This document shows, one piece after another, positions 14,587 through 23,641 of a DNA stretch of 64,000 bases; position 1 is the first letter of the stretch; each line of letters begins with the position of its first letter. The notes beneath the pieces were generated by a model. The model searched no databases and was not told where the DNA came from. It saw only the letters and a list, made by a program, of their open reading frames with translations. Origin of the DNA: a bacterium (GTDB taxonomy: Bacteria > Desulfobacterota > DSWW01); NCBI GenBank assembly GCA_028277985.1, contig JANQFG010000254.1, positions 1 through 64,000 on the forward strand, given 5' to 3'. The translations under genes were made by a program, and so were the position numbers.

Positions 14587-16995
14587 TCAAAGTCTCTGTT
14601 CTGTTCTCTCGATCACCGAATCCTGCAGTCCCTTGCTCAGGTCCACGAAGTAGGCGCTGTAGCCGGCGACTCGGACCAGCAGGTCCGGGTGTTTGTCCGG
14701 TTCCTCCTGGGCCTCTATGAGGGTCTCCTTATCCACGATATTGAATTGAATCTGGCTGATGTTGAGCTCGCCCCAGGCACGGAGATACTGGATGAAGATC
14801 TTCTTCTTGTCCCCTTCCAGCGCGGACGGGTGAAACTTCTGGTTGAGCAAGTGGAGGAACGTCTTGGACGTGTCGATGCGGGAAGCGGACTTGAGAACGG
14901 CTGTGGGACCGCTCCTGTCCGCGCCGAGGGTGGGTGCGAGGGTCGAATCGGCGAAGGCCTGCCCAGCGAATCTGCCGTCAGGGGTTGCCGGGACAATTGC
15001 GCCCAGAGCATAGTTGGCCGAGATGCCGCTCCCATCGCCCCGGCAGGGAACGCCGAACCGATTTGTGAACTCGCCCATCACATCTGCGGTCCTGTGCTGG
15101 ACCTCGGCGGCAAGGCTGTCCGCATATTCGTCGTCGTTGCCGTACTTGGGGGCGGTCAGCATGAGCTGTCGGATCCTGTCGTGCCCTTCCCAGTTGTCCT
15201 TGAGTGCTTGCAGAAGCTCCTGCATGGCCACTCTCTTGTCATCGAAGACAATCTTCTTGATGGCGGCAATGGAGTCGGACACGTTGGTGGGGCCGAGGGT
15301 GACGAAGAAATCAGAGACTCTTGAGAGATATCCCCATTTGCGCGAGTCCATGCCTGTTTCGATACAGCCGTCTAGAACCGCCGAATAGAAAGGCCGGGGC
15401 AGGTACTTCTCGTAGAGAGACATGCTCGTGTTTTCGATCTTCACCGTCCGCTCCACAAAGAAACGGACCTGCTCCAGGTACGCCTCCATGACATCATCGG
15501 CCGATTTGAAGGTCAGGGGGTCCGGGGTCGGTGCGCCGACCTGCTTTCCGGTAACCGGGTGCTTCCCCTGGTTCAGGGCGTAGGCCAAGGCTCCGGGCAG
15601 GGCAATGGCCCCGTACACTCGGCGGGCCACGTTCTTGCCGGGGATCTCGATGTAGACGCAACCGGAGACAGCGTAGCTCCTGGCATCTTCCGGGGAGACA
15701 TTCCAGCTTTCGAGAGCCGGAACCATAGCCCGGTCGTTGATGAAGGAGGGATATCCGATGCCGGTCGCCACCACGTCCAGGGCCTTTGCGAGTAATTCAT
15801 CCGGTGTTCCGTCGTGATACCGAAGACAGATGGAAGGTTCGAGGGATCTCAGTCCCTTCGCGGTTTCCAGGACCAGGTAGGTCACCTCGTTGGTGACGTC
15901 CAGGCCGTTCTCGTCGGTGCCTCCCAGAGTGATCGCCTGCAGGGAGGCCACGCCACCGTAGACCGACGAAACCGTCGGGGAATAGACGAGGCCCAGCTCG
16001 TGGAACTTCACCCATAGGAGCTGCAGCATCTCCAGGGCCTCTTCGCGTGTGATGCGTCCGTCTCTCAGGTCCGCCTCCAGGTAGGGGCCGAAGACTTTGT
16101 CAAAACGGACGCCGATGCCCAGGGTCGAGTACTCGATATAGCGGACGATGTGAATGAGAAAGAAGGACTGCAGGGCCTCGGCAAACGTGCGGGGAGGGTG
16201 CTCCGGTACGCGTTCGCAGCGGGAAGCAATGGCGAGCAGCCGATCTCGATCCTCGGGGGTTTCAGCCCGGGCTGCCTTTTCCCGGGCCTCGGCCGCATAG
16301 CGGTGGGCCAGCGAGATGACCGCTTCCAAGGCGATCTGCACCGCCTGCAGAAACTCCTTCTGGTCGATGTAGTCCAAGGGCACGGTTCGATCGATCTCTT
16401 CCAGCCTTCCCGCCACCCGATCCAGGTAGCCGCGCAGCCCGATCTCAAAGATCTTCTCATAGTTGGGGATTCCGAGCTCTGACCAGTGCGTCCAGATGGC
16501 AGGGCTGCCTTCCTTCATGTTCCAGTACTTGAGAATGTCGCCGGAAAAGGCTCGCTGTTGAATGTCACTCATGGACTTGCCGTTCCAGTATTCGATCATG
16601 TCGGCAAGCTCTTTTCGCCCTTCGTCGTCCAACAGGCTTTGGCCCTCTTTCCCCTCCACGATCCGTCTCACGGACCGCCAGTTCATGTCGATGCCGAAGT
16701 AGAGACCCTGGGGCGAAGAGACGTTGTTGCCGACAATGATCTCCCAGTCCTGGATGTAAAGGGACATTTCCATCAGGATCTCGGCCAGCGCCTTGGCCCG
16801 TCGAATCGGCATGGACTCACCCTCGGTCTCCTTGTAGGACTTGGTCATCAGACGCGAGCGCTCGAGATCGAGCTTGATGCCGGGACGATACATGGACGCA
16901 TCGCCGTCTTCTTTCTGGTCCATCCTGCGCGTGTTTCGGACCGCCTTTACCACCAGCCTGTCTCTGATTTCCTCTATGCCGAGCCGATTGCTCAT
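14587..16995 (-). CDS. Glycyl radical enzyme, PFL-like family, second of a tandem pair
   Basis: The 802-residue paralogue has Cys446 in S-G-C-V-Y-I-E-I-P-G-K-N and Gly778 in R-V-A-G-Y-S-A-Y-F. It again has tyrosine where most characterised non-PFL family members have glutamate. The two paralogues align end to end, including the N-M-N-W-R-S-V segment and the P-S-x-x-L-R-x-H-D-G-T-P-D-E-L-L segment. The gene is first after TetR (11 bases) and precedes the other GRE by 37 bases, so the two may form a hetero-oligomer or act on related substrates. A GAGGAG site supports the start. Activation must depend on an enzyme encoded elsewhere. Confidence 0.9.
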   Translation of the reverse strand: MSNRLGIEEIRDRLVVKAVRNTRRMDQKEDGDASMYRPGIKLDLERSRLMTKSYKETEGESMPIRRAKALAEILMEMSLYIQDWEIIVGNNVSSPQGLYFGIDMNWRSVRRIVEGKEGQSLLDDEGRKELADMIEYWNGKSMSDIQQRAFSGDILKYWNMKEGSPAIWTHWSELGIPNYEKIFEIGLRGYLDRVAGRLEEIDRTVPLDYIDQKEFLQAVQIALEAVISLAHRYAAEAREKAARAETPEDRDRLLAIASRCERVPEHPPRTFAEALQSFFLIHIVRYIEYSTLGIGVRFDKVFGPYLEADLRDGRITREEALEMLQLLWVKFHELGLVYSPTVSSVYGGVASLQAITLGGTDENGLDVTNEVTYLVLETAKGLRSLEPSICLRYHDGTPDELLAKALDVVATGIGYPSFINDRAMVPALESWNVSPEDARSYAVSGCVYIEIPGKNVARRVYGAIALPGALAYALNQGKHPVTGKQVGAPTPDPLTFKSADDVMEAYLEQVRFFVERTVKIENTSMSLYEKYLPRPFYSAVLDGCIETGMDSRKWGYLSRVSDFFVTLGPTNVSDSIAAIKKIVFDDKRVAMQELLQALKDNWEGHDRIRQLMLTAPKYGNDDEYADSLAAEVQHRTADVMGEFTNRFGVPCRGDGSGISANYALGAIVPATPDGRFAGQAFADSTLAPTLGADRSGPTAVLKSASRIDTSKTFLHLLNQKFHPSALEGDKKKIFIQYLRAWGELNISQIQFNIVDKETLIEAQEEPDKHPDLLVRVAGYSAYFVDLSKGLQDSVIERTEQRL

Positions 16996-17006
16996 GCCCG
17001 TCTCCT

Positions 17007-17648
17007 CTATTCTTCTTTCAGTCCCCGGTGCAGAATCTTGAACCCAAGCTCCAGGGTCGATTCGAAAAAGTCCTTGTCCGGACCGAAGAACTTCTTGCTC
17101 TCCTCCCAGATCACCAGGCCGGTGAAGAGCGACCAGACGAGATCTGCGAGCGCCACCCGGTGGTGATCCTGCAGCTGGCCGTCACGTATGCCGCTGTCGA
17201 AGAGTCCGGCAAGGATGTCGACGATCCGGGCCGAAAGCCTGTTGAGCTCTGAAAGAAACTCGGACGAAAGGTTGGGGAATTGCTTTCCGGTCTGCAGGTT
17301 GAAGAGATTCAAGAGGACCGAAGGCTCGAACTGGTAGCCCTCAGAGAAGGCCTTTCTCATCGCCTCGAACTTCTCCTCCATGGGCGCATCCTCGGCACTC
17401 GCCTTTTCCAGGCCCTCAACGATCCCCTCCAGCAGATCGAGACTGAGAGACGCGAAGAGCTCGTCTTTATTCTTGAAGTAGAGGTAGAGCGTTCCCGGGC
17501 TCAGTTCGGCCTCCCGGGCGACGTCCTCCATGGTAGATCCGGCGAATCCCTTGGAGCGGATCAGGGTCCTCGCAGCCTCCAGGATTTCCTCCCGCCTGCG
17601 CCTCTTCTGATCCTCCTTCTCGCGCTCCCTTCTCTCGGCAAGGCCCAT
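17007..17648 (-). CDS. TetR-family regulator leading the GRE operon
   Basis: This 213-residue TetR protein begins with a highly charged helix, then a helix-turn-helix (residues 18-65, T-M-E-D-V-A-R-E-A-E-L-S-P-G-T-L-Y-L-Y-F-K) and an all-helical ligand domain. It is the first gene of the TetR-GRE-GRE operon. Three evenly spaced palindromes in its own promoter (17665-17716) are its likely binding sites, so the substrate or product of the GREs is the natural candidate inducer (inference). Confidence 0.92.
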   Translation of the reverse strand: MGLAERREREKEDQKRRRREEILEAARTLIRSKGFAGSTMEDVAREAELSPGTLYLYFKNKDELFASLSLDLLEGIVEGLEKASAEDAPMEEKFEAMRKAFSEGYQFEPSVLLNLFNLQTGKQFPNLSSEFLSELNRLSARIVDILAGLFDSGIRDGQLQDHHRVALADLVWSLFTGLVIWEESKKFFGPDKDFFESTLELGFKILHRGLKEE

Positions 17649-17664
17649 GGATTCCTCTCTTTAG

Positions 17665-17716
17665 TGAATAAGATTCATTATGATGAATATTATTCATATA
17701 CGTGAATTCTATTCAT
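17665..17716 (-). promoter_or_regulatory. Three tandem TetR operators, RTGAAT-N3-ATTCAT
   Basis: GTGAAT-AAG-ATTCAT (17665-17679), ATGAAT-ATT-ATTCAT (17684-17698) and GTGAAT-TCT-ATTCAT (17702-17716) have the same perfect or near-perfect half-sites and centre-to-centre distances of 19 and 18 bases. They cover the promoter region, whose TTGACA box lies at 17718-17723 on the minus strand with a TATGAA/ATATGA -10 near 17694-17700. Confidence 0.75.
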
Positions 17717-17813
17717 TTGTCAACAAAAAAATGGAGGCCCCATGCCATGATTTTGTGCTGTGAATCTGGTAAGTTGGCCTGGGGCTTCCACAAAGAGGTC
17801 TGAGCAGGATGCC

Positions 17814-18803
17814 ATGAAACACATCACGATTCTGGCCTTTGAGAGCGCTCTCGGCACGACCGTCACCATCCCGATGGAGTTGTTTTACATCGCGGATCTG
17901 GTGTGGCGCAGGGCCCAGGGATTGGGGGACACGTCCGAGCTCCGTTTCGATGTGGCAACCCAGGACGGCAGAGATGTCACCAGTTTCAGTGGGGCCCGGA
18001 TCACCGCGACGACGGCCATTGACCGCATCGAGGCCACGGACTTCATCTTTATTCCCGGTGTTTGGCGAGAAGTGGAGGCGATGCTTCAGACCAACCAGCC
18101 GGCCATTCCCTGGCTGATCGAGCATCATGGGAAGGGCGCCGGCATTGCGAGTATGAGCACCGGAACTTTCTTGCTTGCGGAAACTGGGTTGCTGGACGGA
18201 AAAGAAGCCACCACCTACTGGAGCTATGTGGATCTGTTCCGAAAGAAGTACCCGAAAGTGAATCTCAAGCCCGAAAAAATGCTCACCTCGGTGGACAACA
18301 TCTTCTGCTACTCCGGCTTGAACTCGGCACTCGTTCTTGCGGTTCATCTCATCGAGAAGACCTATGATGTCAGGGTCGCCCAACAGGTCGAGAAGTACTA
18401 CCTCGTGGACTCCTCCAGTGGCTACCAGTCCTCCGACATCACCTTCATGGGCCAGAAGTTCCACAGGGATGAAACCATCCTGGCCGTGCAGCAATGGATC
18501 GAGGAGAATTACGCCAAGAGCTTCCTGCTGGAAGAAGTAGCCGTACGATTCGGAATGAGCTTGAGGACCCTTACGAGGAGATTCAAATCGGCAACAGGTG
18601 AAAACCTGCTGGCCTATCTGCATCGATATCGGCTGGAGATCGCCAAGGAGCTGCTGCGCGCAAGCTCTCTCTCCATCCAGGAGATCGCCTACCAGGTGGG
18701 TTACGAGGACATCAGCTATTTCTACAGTCTCTTCAAGAAACACACCACAGTGACCCCCAAGGCATACCGCGAAAACCGCTACAGCAGCCACCCCAAAGAC
18801 TGA
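17814..18803 (+). CDS. GlxA-type AraC regulator with DJ-1/PfpI-like N-terminal domain
   Basis: From the ATG at 17814 the product has 329 residues. Residues 1-200 form a class I glutamine amidotransferase-like (DJ-1/PfpI) fold, as in GlxA/CdhR regulators. The position of the nucleophilic cysteine is occupied by S-M-S-T-G-T-F, so it is not an active amidotransferase. The last 100 residues hold two AraC helix-turn-helix motifs (V-R-F-G-M-S-L-R-T-L-T-R-R-F and I-A-Y-Q-V-G-Y-E-D-I-S-Y-F). An in-frame GTG at 17760 gives a longer version but has no better start signal. It is divergent from the TetR-GRE operon and upstream of the crotonase. Confidence 0.9.
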   Translation: MKHITILAFESALGTTVTIPMELFYIADLVWRRAQGLGDTSELRFDVATQDGRDVTSFSGARITATTAIDRIEATDFIFIPGVWREVEAMLQTNQPAIPWLIEHHGKGAGIASMSTGTFLLAETGLLDGKEATTYWSYVDLFRKKYPKVNLKPEKMLTSVDNIFCYSGLNSALVLAVHLIEKTYDVRVAQQVEKYYLVDSSSGYQSSDITFMGQKFHRDETILAVQQWIEENYAKSFLLEEVAVRFGMSLRTLTRRFKSATGENLLAYLHRYRLEIAKELLRASSLSIQEIAYQVGYEDISYFYSLFKKHTTVTPKAYRENRYSSHPKD

Positions 18804-18956
18804 ATTGCCCAATTCACCAAGGAATTGACCGGATTGCCTAATGACAAAAGGGCCCTGAAGTCGTACGGTTTGTTTAAGTGATCAACCACTCCGTCGACGC
18901 AGCAGAAGGCTTCGCGAAATAACAGGGCAATCCCAAGGGAACAGGAGGATGAGAAC

Positions 18957-19847
18957 ATGTCCGAGGAAATGGTCAAATACTCAAAGGCGAAGGGGATCGC
19001 AACCATCACGCTCAACCGTCCGGACAAGGCGAACACACTGCGCAACGAGCTGTTGCAGGCGTTGGATGGTGCCTTGAGAGAGGCGAACCACGACAAGGAG
19101 GTAAAGGTCATCATCCTCGAGGGTGCGGGCGACAATTTCTGCGGCGGGTTCGATTTCTCGGGCGGACTGGAACACTATGACGTTATCATGGAGGACGAAT
19201 ACGATCCGGGACTGGATACCATGTGGGTGACGAACCAATACACGAGCTACCTTTCGGTATTCATGGGTCTTTGGCGCGGATCGAAACCGACCATAGCCAA
19301 GGTGCACGGATACTGCGTGGGCGGCGGGTCGGAAATGGCCCTGTGTGCGGATTTGGTCGTTGCCTCGGACGATGCACGCATCGGCACACCCTATTCACGG
19401 GTGTGGGGATGTCACCTGAGCGGCATGTGGGTCTATCGCCTCGGTCTGGCCAAGGCGAAATACTACGCTCTCACCGGTGAGTGGATCAGCGGAAAGGAAG
19501 CGGCCGATATCGAGCTGATCAACTTCTCCTACCCCCTGGAAGAGCTCGACCAGCGCGTTCAGGAGCTGGCCGAGAAGCTGGCCACCATCCCTCTCACCCA
19601 GCTCATCTCGATGAAGCTCATCGTCAATCAGGCCTATGACAACATGGGGCTACAGGGCACCCAGACGCTAGGCCCGATCCTGGACGGAATCATGCGGAAC
19701 ACACCGGAAGGCAGGGATTTCGTTCGAGTGGCCGCAAGCAAAGGTGTGAGAGGCGCCATCGAAAAGCGGGACGGGCCTTTCGGCGACTACAGCCAGGCCC
19801 CGCCGGAGGAGCAGCCCAGGAAGCGCAGCAAGCTGAAGCCCGCATAG
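18957..19847 (+). CDS. Enoyl-CoA hydratase/isomerase (crotonase) family protein
   Basis: This 296-residue crotonase has the oxyanion-hole segments G-D-N-F-C-G-G-F-D-F and H-G-Y-C-V-G-G-G-S-E-M-A-L. The glutamate in the second segment matches the first catalytic Glu of enoyl-CoA hydratase. The second catalytic Glu position (normally in a Q-P-E-I-type loop) is T-P-Y-S-R-V-W-G here, so the reaction may not be simple enoyl-CoA hydration. The C-terminal 30 residues are basic and proline-rich. An AGGAGG site precedes the ATG. It follows the GlxA-type regulator on the same strand after 153 bases. Confidence 0.9.
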   Translation: MSEEMVKYSKAKGIATITLNRPDKANTLRNELLQALDGALREANHDKEVKVIILEGAGDNFCGGFDFSGGLEHYDVIMEDEYDPGLDTMWVTNQYTSYLSVFMGLWRGSKPTIAKVHGYCVGGGSEMALCADLVVASDDARIGTPYSRVWGCHLSGMWVYRLGLAKAKYYALTGEWISGKEAADIELINFSYPLEELDQRVQELAEKLATIPLTQLISMKLIVNQAYDNMGLQGTQTLGPILDGIMRNTPEGRDFVRVAASKGVRGAIEKRDGPFGDYSQAPPEEQPRKRSKLKPA

Positions 19848-20027
19848 TGCAGGGAACTTCGTGGCGAGAGCGTTCGGAGTGAGGAAAGTTCGGGCCCGAA
19901 GGGCGGTTCTGTGAAGATTCCGTGCTGACGTCGCTCGCAGCAGAAGGCTTCGTGCCATATGCGGGCTGAGCTGATCGGCCCTCCGGCCGCTCCTTTCTGA
20001 AGGATTCCGGGAAAATGCATTCACGGG

Positions 20028-20073
20028 TTGACACGAGGTGATTGTCATAGTAATATAGGACACTATGACAATC
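20028..20073 (+). promoter_or_regulatory. Promoter with 12-bp operator arms spanning the start codon
   Basis: TTGACA (20028-20033), 17 bases, TAATAT (20051-20056). GATTGTCATAGT (20040-20051) and ACTATGACAATC (20062-20073) are perfect inverted repeats with a 10-base spacer containing the -10 box. The ATG of the regulator at 20065 lies in the right arm, so the predicted transcript starts within about two bases of the start codon. Confidence 0.75.
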
Positions 20074-21045
20074 GCCATCAACAAGAAGAACCCTCTCGGG
20101 ATCCGGGAGCAGATCAAGCGGCAGATCCGCCTCTACATCGATTCGGGTGAAATGGGGGCAGGGGAGTCCCTGCCTTCGGCGCGAGACATGGCGGCGCTCC
20201 TTCAGGTAAACCGGAACACGGTCTCTCAGGCCTATCGCGAGCTTTCGCAGGAAGGACATCTCGAGGTCGTGAGGGGCTCCGGAACGTACGTACGAGAGGG
20301 CAGACCCGAAAGGCGGCTCAAGGGCCTGGCACCTGTCTTCGACGGCGCACTCAGGAAGGCGATTCGGCTGGGGTATACGGCCGAGGAGACCGCCGAGTAT
20401 TTTCAGAGCAGACTCGCGGCCCTGGGATCCACCCGGGGGCGTCGCGTTCTTGTTGTGGAATGCAGCCGGGAAGCGATCGATGACATCTCCGAAACGCTCG
20501 CCCGCGAGTTGGAAGTCGAAGCGGAAGGGGCGGTGATCCAGGAGTTGGAAAGAGACCCGGAGGCGGCCCTCGAGTTGCTCGAGGGAAAGGACCTGGTCGT
20601 CTGCGGCATGAACCACGTCGAGGAATTGAAACGGGCCGTGCCGGTCTGCGATGTCGAGGTTCTGGCGGTCATGCTCAAGCCGCACATGCGTGTCGTGAAT
20701 GAGCTGTTGCGTCTGCCCAAAGGCAGCACAGTCGGTTTCACTTGCGCGAGCCAGCGTGGGACCGAGAATTTGCAGATCCCCTTTGGGGGTGGATCCACAT
20801 TGACAAAGATATGGGCAGGCTACGACAACACGAGAGGACTCAGGAAGATGATCGATCAGTGTGACGTGGTGTTTGCGACCAACTATGTGTATGACCGCGT
20901 CCGCAAAATGGTCGGCCGGAAGAAGCGCGTGATTCAGGTTTCGATCAACGTGGATGCGGACAACATCGAGTTGATTCGAGAACACCTTGCCTGGCGTGAT
21001 GCCGGGCTTTCGAAGGGCACAAGGAAAGGAGGGCAGGACGGATGA
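20065..21045 (+). CDS. GntR-family regulator with periplasmic-binding-protein-like sensor domain
   Basis: The 326-residue protein starts with a GntR winged helix (residues 8-78; S-A-R-D-M-A-A-L-L-Q-V-N-R-N-T-V-S-Q-A-Y). The long alpha/beta region from about residue 110 resembles the sensor domains of YtrA/LacI-like GntR proteins. It contains no aminotransferase (MocR) signature. The gene sits under a striking palindrome that includes its own ATG, implying autorepression and a leaderless message. Its stop overlaps the start of the following Fe-S gene (ATGA), so the two are translationally coupled. The effector is unknown. Confidence 0.85.
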   Translation: MTIAINKKNPLGIREQIKRQIRLYIDSGEMGAGESLPSARDMAALLQVNRNTVSQAYRELSQEGHLEVVRGSGTYVREGRPERRLKGLAPVFDGALRKAIRLGYTAEETAEYFQSRLAALGSTRGRRVLVVECSREAIDDISETLARELEVEAEGAVIQELERDPEAALELLEGKDLVVCGMNHVEELKRAVPVCDVEVLAVMLKPHMRVVNELLRLPKGSTVGFTCASQRGTENLQIPFGGGSTLTKIWAGYDNTRGLRKMIDQCDVVFATNYVYDRVRKMVGRKKRVIQVSINVDADNIELIREHLAWRDAGLSKGTRKGGQDG

Positions 21046-21836
21046 GCACGAAGGAACTCAAACAGGAAGTGAAGGAGGTCGCGCTCGCGCAGGGAGCGGA
21101 CCTCGTGGGTGTTGTCAGCGTGAAAGACCTTCCGGAACACAAAGAGGGGATCACTCGAATCCTGCCCTCTGCGAAGAGCGTCGTTGTGGTCGTGGCAAAG
21201 CATAGCCTGGCATCGATAAGCTCGGCCAATAACCAGGTGGCTCAGTTCGACACGATTCACACGTACGGTCAGTCAGAAAAGGCGGCCCATGGTGCAGCAC
21301 GGTTCCTTGAGTCCAGGGGTGCTCCCGCCGTGGCCGTGCCCGCCTTCATACCTCTGGATATGGCTGCGCCAAAGAAGGGCATGCGAGGCGAGATCTGTTG
21401 GCGAAGGGCAGGGGTGCGCGCCGGTCTCGGAAGCTACGGTGAGAACGGTCTCCTCGTCACCCGCGAATTCGGGAGTGCGACACGCATTTCCGGGGTCGTT
21501 ACCGCTGCAGAGCTGGAGGGGGACCCTCCCGTCGAGAAGGACGTCTGCGACCATTGCATGCGGTGCGTCGAAGTCTGCCCGGCGAAAGCCCTGTCCGGAG
21601 AGGGGAAGATCAACAAGAAGCTATGCGGCGACGTGATTTTCGAGCATGGGTTCCGGTACTTCCAGCGATTGGTGGAGGGGATTGCAAAGGGGCAGTACGA
21701 AGAAATGAGGGAGATCATCGAGGGAGAAGGCCTGAGGGACATGTGGCAGACCTTCATGACCGGGAACTACTACTACTGCTTCAAATGTCAGGCCCAATGC
21801 CCGGCATCGGATCTCTACACGATTGAGAACCTGTGA
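21042..21836 (+). CDS. QueG-like 4Fe-4S protein (epoxyqueuosine reductase-related, probably not QueG)
   Basis: The 264-residue protein resembles the short QueG-related iron-sulfur proteins common in anaerobes. An N-terminal cobalamin-reductase-like part (residues 1-160) includes G-L-G-S-Y-G-E-N-G-L. This is followed by a ferredoxin motif C-D-H-C-M-R-C-V-E-V-C-P near residue 170 and an incomplete second motif C-F-K-C-x-x-x-C-P near the C-terminus. It lacks the HEAT-repeat extension of true QueG, so tRNA modification is unlikely and a reductase accessory role is more plausible. It is coupled to the GntR sensor gene upstream. Confidence 0.83.
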   Translation: MSTKELKQEVKEVALAQGADLVGVVSVKDLPEHKEGITRILPSAKSVVVVVAKHSLASISSANNQVAQFDTIHTYGQSEKAAHGAARFLESRGAPAVAVPAFIPLDMAAPKKGMRGEICWRRAGVRAGLGSYGENGLLVTREFGSATRISGVVTAAELEGDPPVEKDVCDHCMRCVEVCPAKALSGEGKINKKLCGDVIFEHGFRYFQRLVEGIAKGQYEEMREIIEGEGLRDMWQTFMTGNYYYCFKCQAQCPASDLYTIENL

Positions 21837-21883
21837 TCGTGCTGCTAGAATCAGGCGGACATTCCACCCCTGGGAGACCATCC

Positions 21884-23338
21884 ATGAACGAAACCGGTGT
21901 AGCTGCGAGCAACAAATGCGATCTTCTCATTCGGAATGCCCGCGTCATAGATGGATCAGAGGCCCCCGTCCGTGAAGGCCGGTCCATACGCATCCGGGAT
22001 GGCGTGATTCAGGAGATCGGAGAGAACCTCGAGGCGAACGGTGCACCTCTTCTTGATGTGGGAGGGGCTTTCGTCTTGCCAGGTCTCATCGAGTCGCACA
22101 TGCATCTCATGTGGGGGCCGGGCGTGATGCTGCATCATCCCTTGAAGCCCACAGAGGAGAATTGGACCCGAACCTGGGGAAGGAATTACAAGCAGCACTT
22201 GAAAGCCTATCTGGCTTGTGGAGTAACCACGATTCATGATGTTGCGGCCTTTCCTTTCGTGCTTCACGAGGTCCGCAAACACTACGCGGAAGGCGGTGTG
22301 GGGCCTCGCTTTCTCAAACTGGGCCCGATGGTTTCTCCCCCGAAAGGGTATGCCAACGCGCTGGAAGCCTGTGTCACCAACGAACAGGAGGTGGAAGCAG
22401 AGCTGGACAAGCTCGTCGCCCTCGAAGTGGATGGCGTCAAGTCCTGCGTTGAAAAGGGCTGGAGCCGGTTCGGAGGCAAGTACCAGCGGCATTCCGACGA
22501 GGTGCTTCAGTCCATCAAGAAGGGGGCGGCCAAGAGGAATCTACCCGTGTACCTGCACGCTACGTGCGAAGAAGACCTGTCAAGGGCACTCGGGTTGGGT
22601 GTGCATGCACTGGCACACACAGTTGCAATGAGGAACGAGAGACTATCGGACGAGTTCATCGGGCGGATGAAGAATACGAACACATATCAAATGAGCACAC
22701 TGTCCGTCATGGACGCACCCCTCACAGAATTTGATCTTGATCGGCTCGAGGAGCCGCTCCTGGATATGGTCGTGCCCGAAGACGAGATGCGCTTCGCCAG
22801 GGACCCGAAGAAGCGGGCCCTCGCCCGTGCCATGGCCTTCGGCTATCTCACGCCGGCGCCACCTGCCATCGAATCCCCCGTGGTCTCACTCTTTATCAAG
22901 CAGCCGCGTTTGGCGGCGGCGATTTTCGGGGGAATCATGAAGCTCATTCACAGCCAACGAACGCAGGAAAAGATTCTGGAAGCGAGCAAAGACGCTCTTC
23001 GCCGTATCCATCAGGCAGGGATTCCCATCGTTCTCGGGAGTGACTCTGCCTGCATGCCGAGCGCCATCTACGACTTCCATGGGTTCCTGACCCTCCGGGA
23101 ACTGGAACTACTTGGGGAAGCAGGGCTGTCGTCACAGGAGGCCATCAAGGCCGCGACGATGACGCCCGCAAAGATGCTCGGCCTGGACAACGAGATAGGA
23201 ACCATCGAGGTGGGAAAACGCGCCGATATTGTTGTTGTTCGCGATGACCCCCTGAAAGATCTTCGAGCGATGCGGACCATTCAATGGACCATCCAAGACG
23301 GCGTCGCTCGCACCCCCGAAGAATGGATGAATTCGTAA
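21884..23338 (+). CDS. Amidohydrolase family protein (imidazolonepropionase/prolidase-like)
   Basis: I take the ATG at 21884, preceded by GGGAGA, which gives 484 residues; an upstream in-frame GTG overlaps the previous stop. The metal-dependent amidohydrolase barrel shows the H-M-H motif in L-I-E-S-H-M-H-L, a carboxylatable lysine candidate in V-D-G-V-K-S-C, histidines in L-H-A-T and H-A-L-A-H-T, and the catalytic Asp in L-G-S-D-S-A. The C-terminus carries the usual small beta-sandwich (G-K-R-A-D-I-V-V-V-R-D-D-P). The substrate is probably a cyclic amide, lactam or peptide-like compound. Confidence 0.88.
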   Translation: MNETGVAASNKCDLLIRNARVIDGSEAPVREGRSIRIRDGVIQEIGENLEANGAPLLDVGGAFVLPGLIESHMHLMWGPGVMLHHPLKPTEENWTRTWGRNYKQHLKAYLACGVTTIHDVAAFPFVLHEVRKHYAEGGVGPRFLKLGPMVSPPKGYANALEACVTNEQEVEAELDKLVALEVDGVKSCVEKGWSRFGGKYQRHSDEVLQSIKKGAAKRNLPVYLHATCEEDLSRALGLGVHALAHTVAMRNERLSDEFIGRMKNTNTYQMSTLSVMDAPLTEFDLDRLEEPLLDMVVPEDEMRFARDPKKRALARAMAFGYLTPAPPAIESPVVSLFIKQPRLAAAIFGGIMKLIHSQRTQEKILEASKDALRRIHQAGIPIVLGSDSACMPSAIYDFHGFLTLRELELLGEAGLSSQEAIKAATMTPAKMLGLDNEIGTIEVGKRADIVVVRDDPLKDLRAMRTIQWTIQDGVARTPEEWMNS

Positions 23339-23641
23339 GAATCCTCCATCCACATGACCTGTTGAGTGCCTCGCGGTTGCCTGGTTGACCCGCATCCCCT
23401 GCCTCCCTTCCCTGAAGTCCCAGTTTATCAAACAGATTCAGATAGTTGCATGAATGGGAAAAAGGTCCGGAAAGGGTCTTCAATCGCCCGGGGTCCATGT
23501 GCTATTATAAGGATCAAAAAATGAGGGTATTCCTAATATAATGAAGATTCAAGTTCAGGAAACCGATCCACCGCAGAACGATTGGATGCGAGATATTACG
23601 AACGCGAGATGATTCGTAGGTGAGAGAAGGGGGAGGTCGTC
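23339..23641. other. Intergenic stretch upstream of the giant YD-repeat gene
   Basis: No gene is visible. The AT-rich 3' half contains TATAAT at 23537-23542, a possible -10 box without a convincing -35, which would leave a leader of about 95 bases before the GGGGGAGG ribosome-binding site of the next gene. Confidence 0.4.

Noticed and set aside
13659..14720. 353-codon frame antisense to the GRE genes
   Set aside because: A shadow frame that crosses the junction between two real genes.
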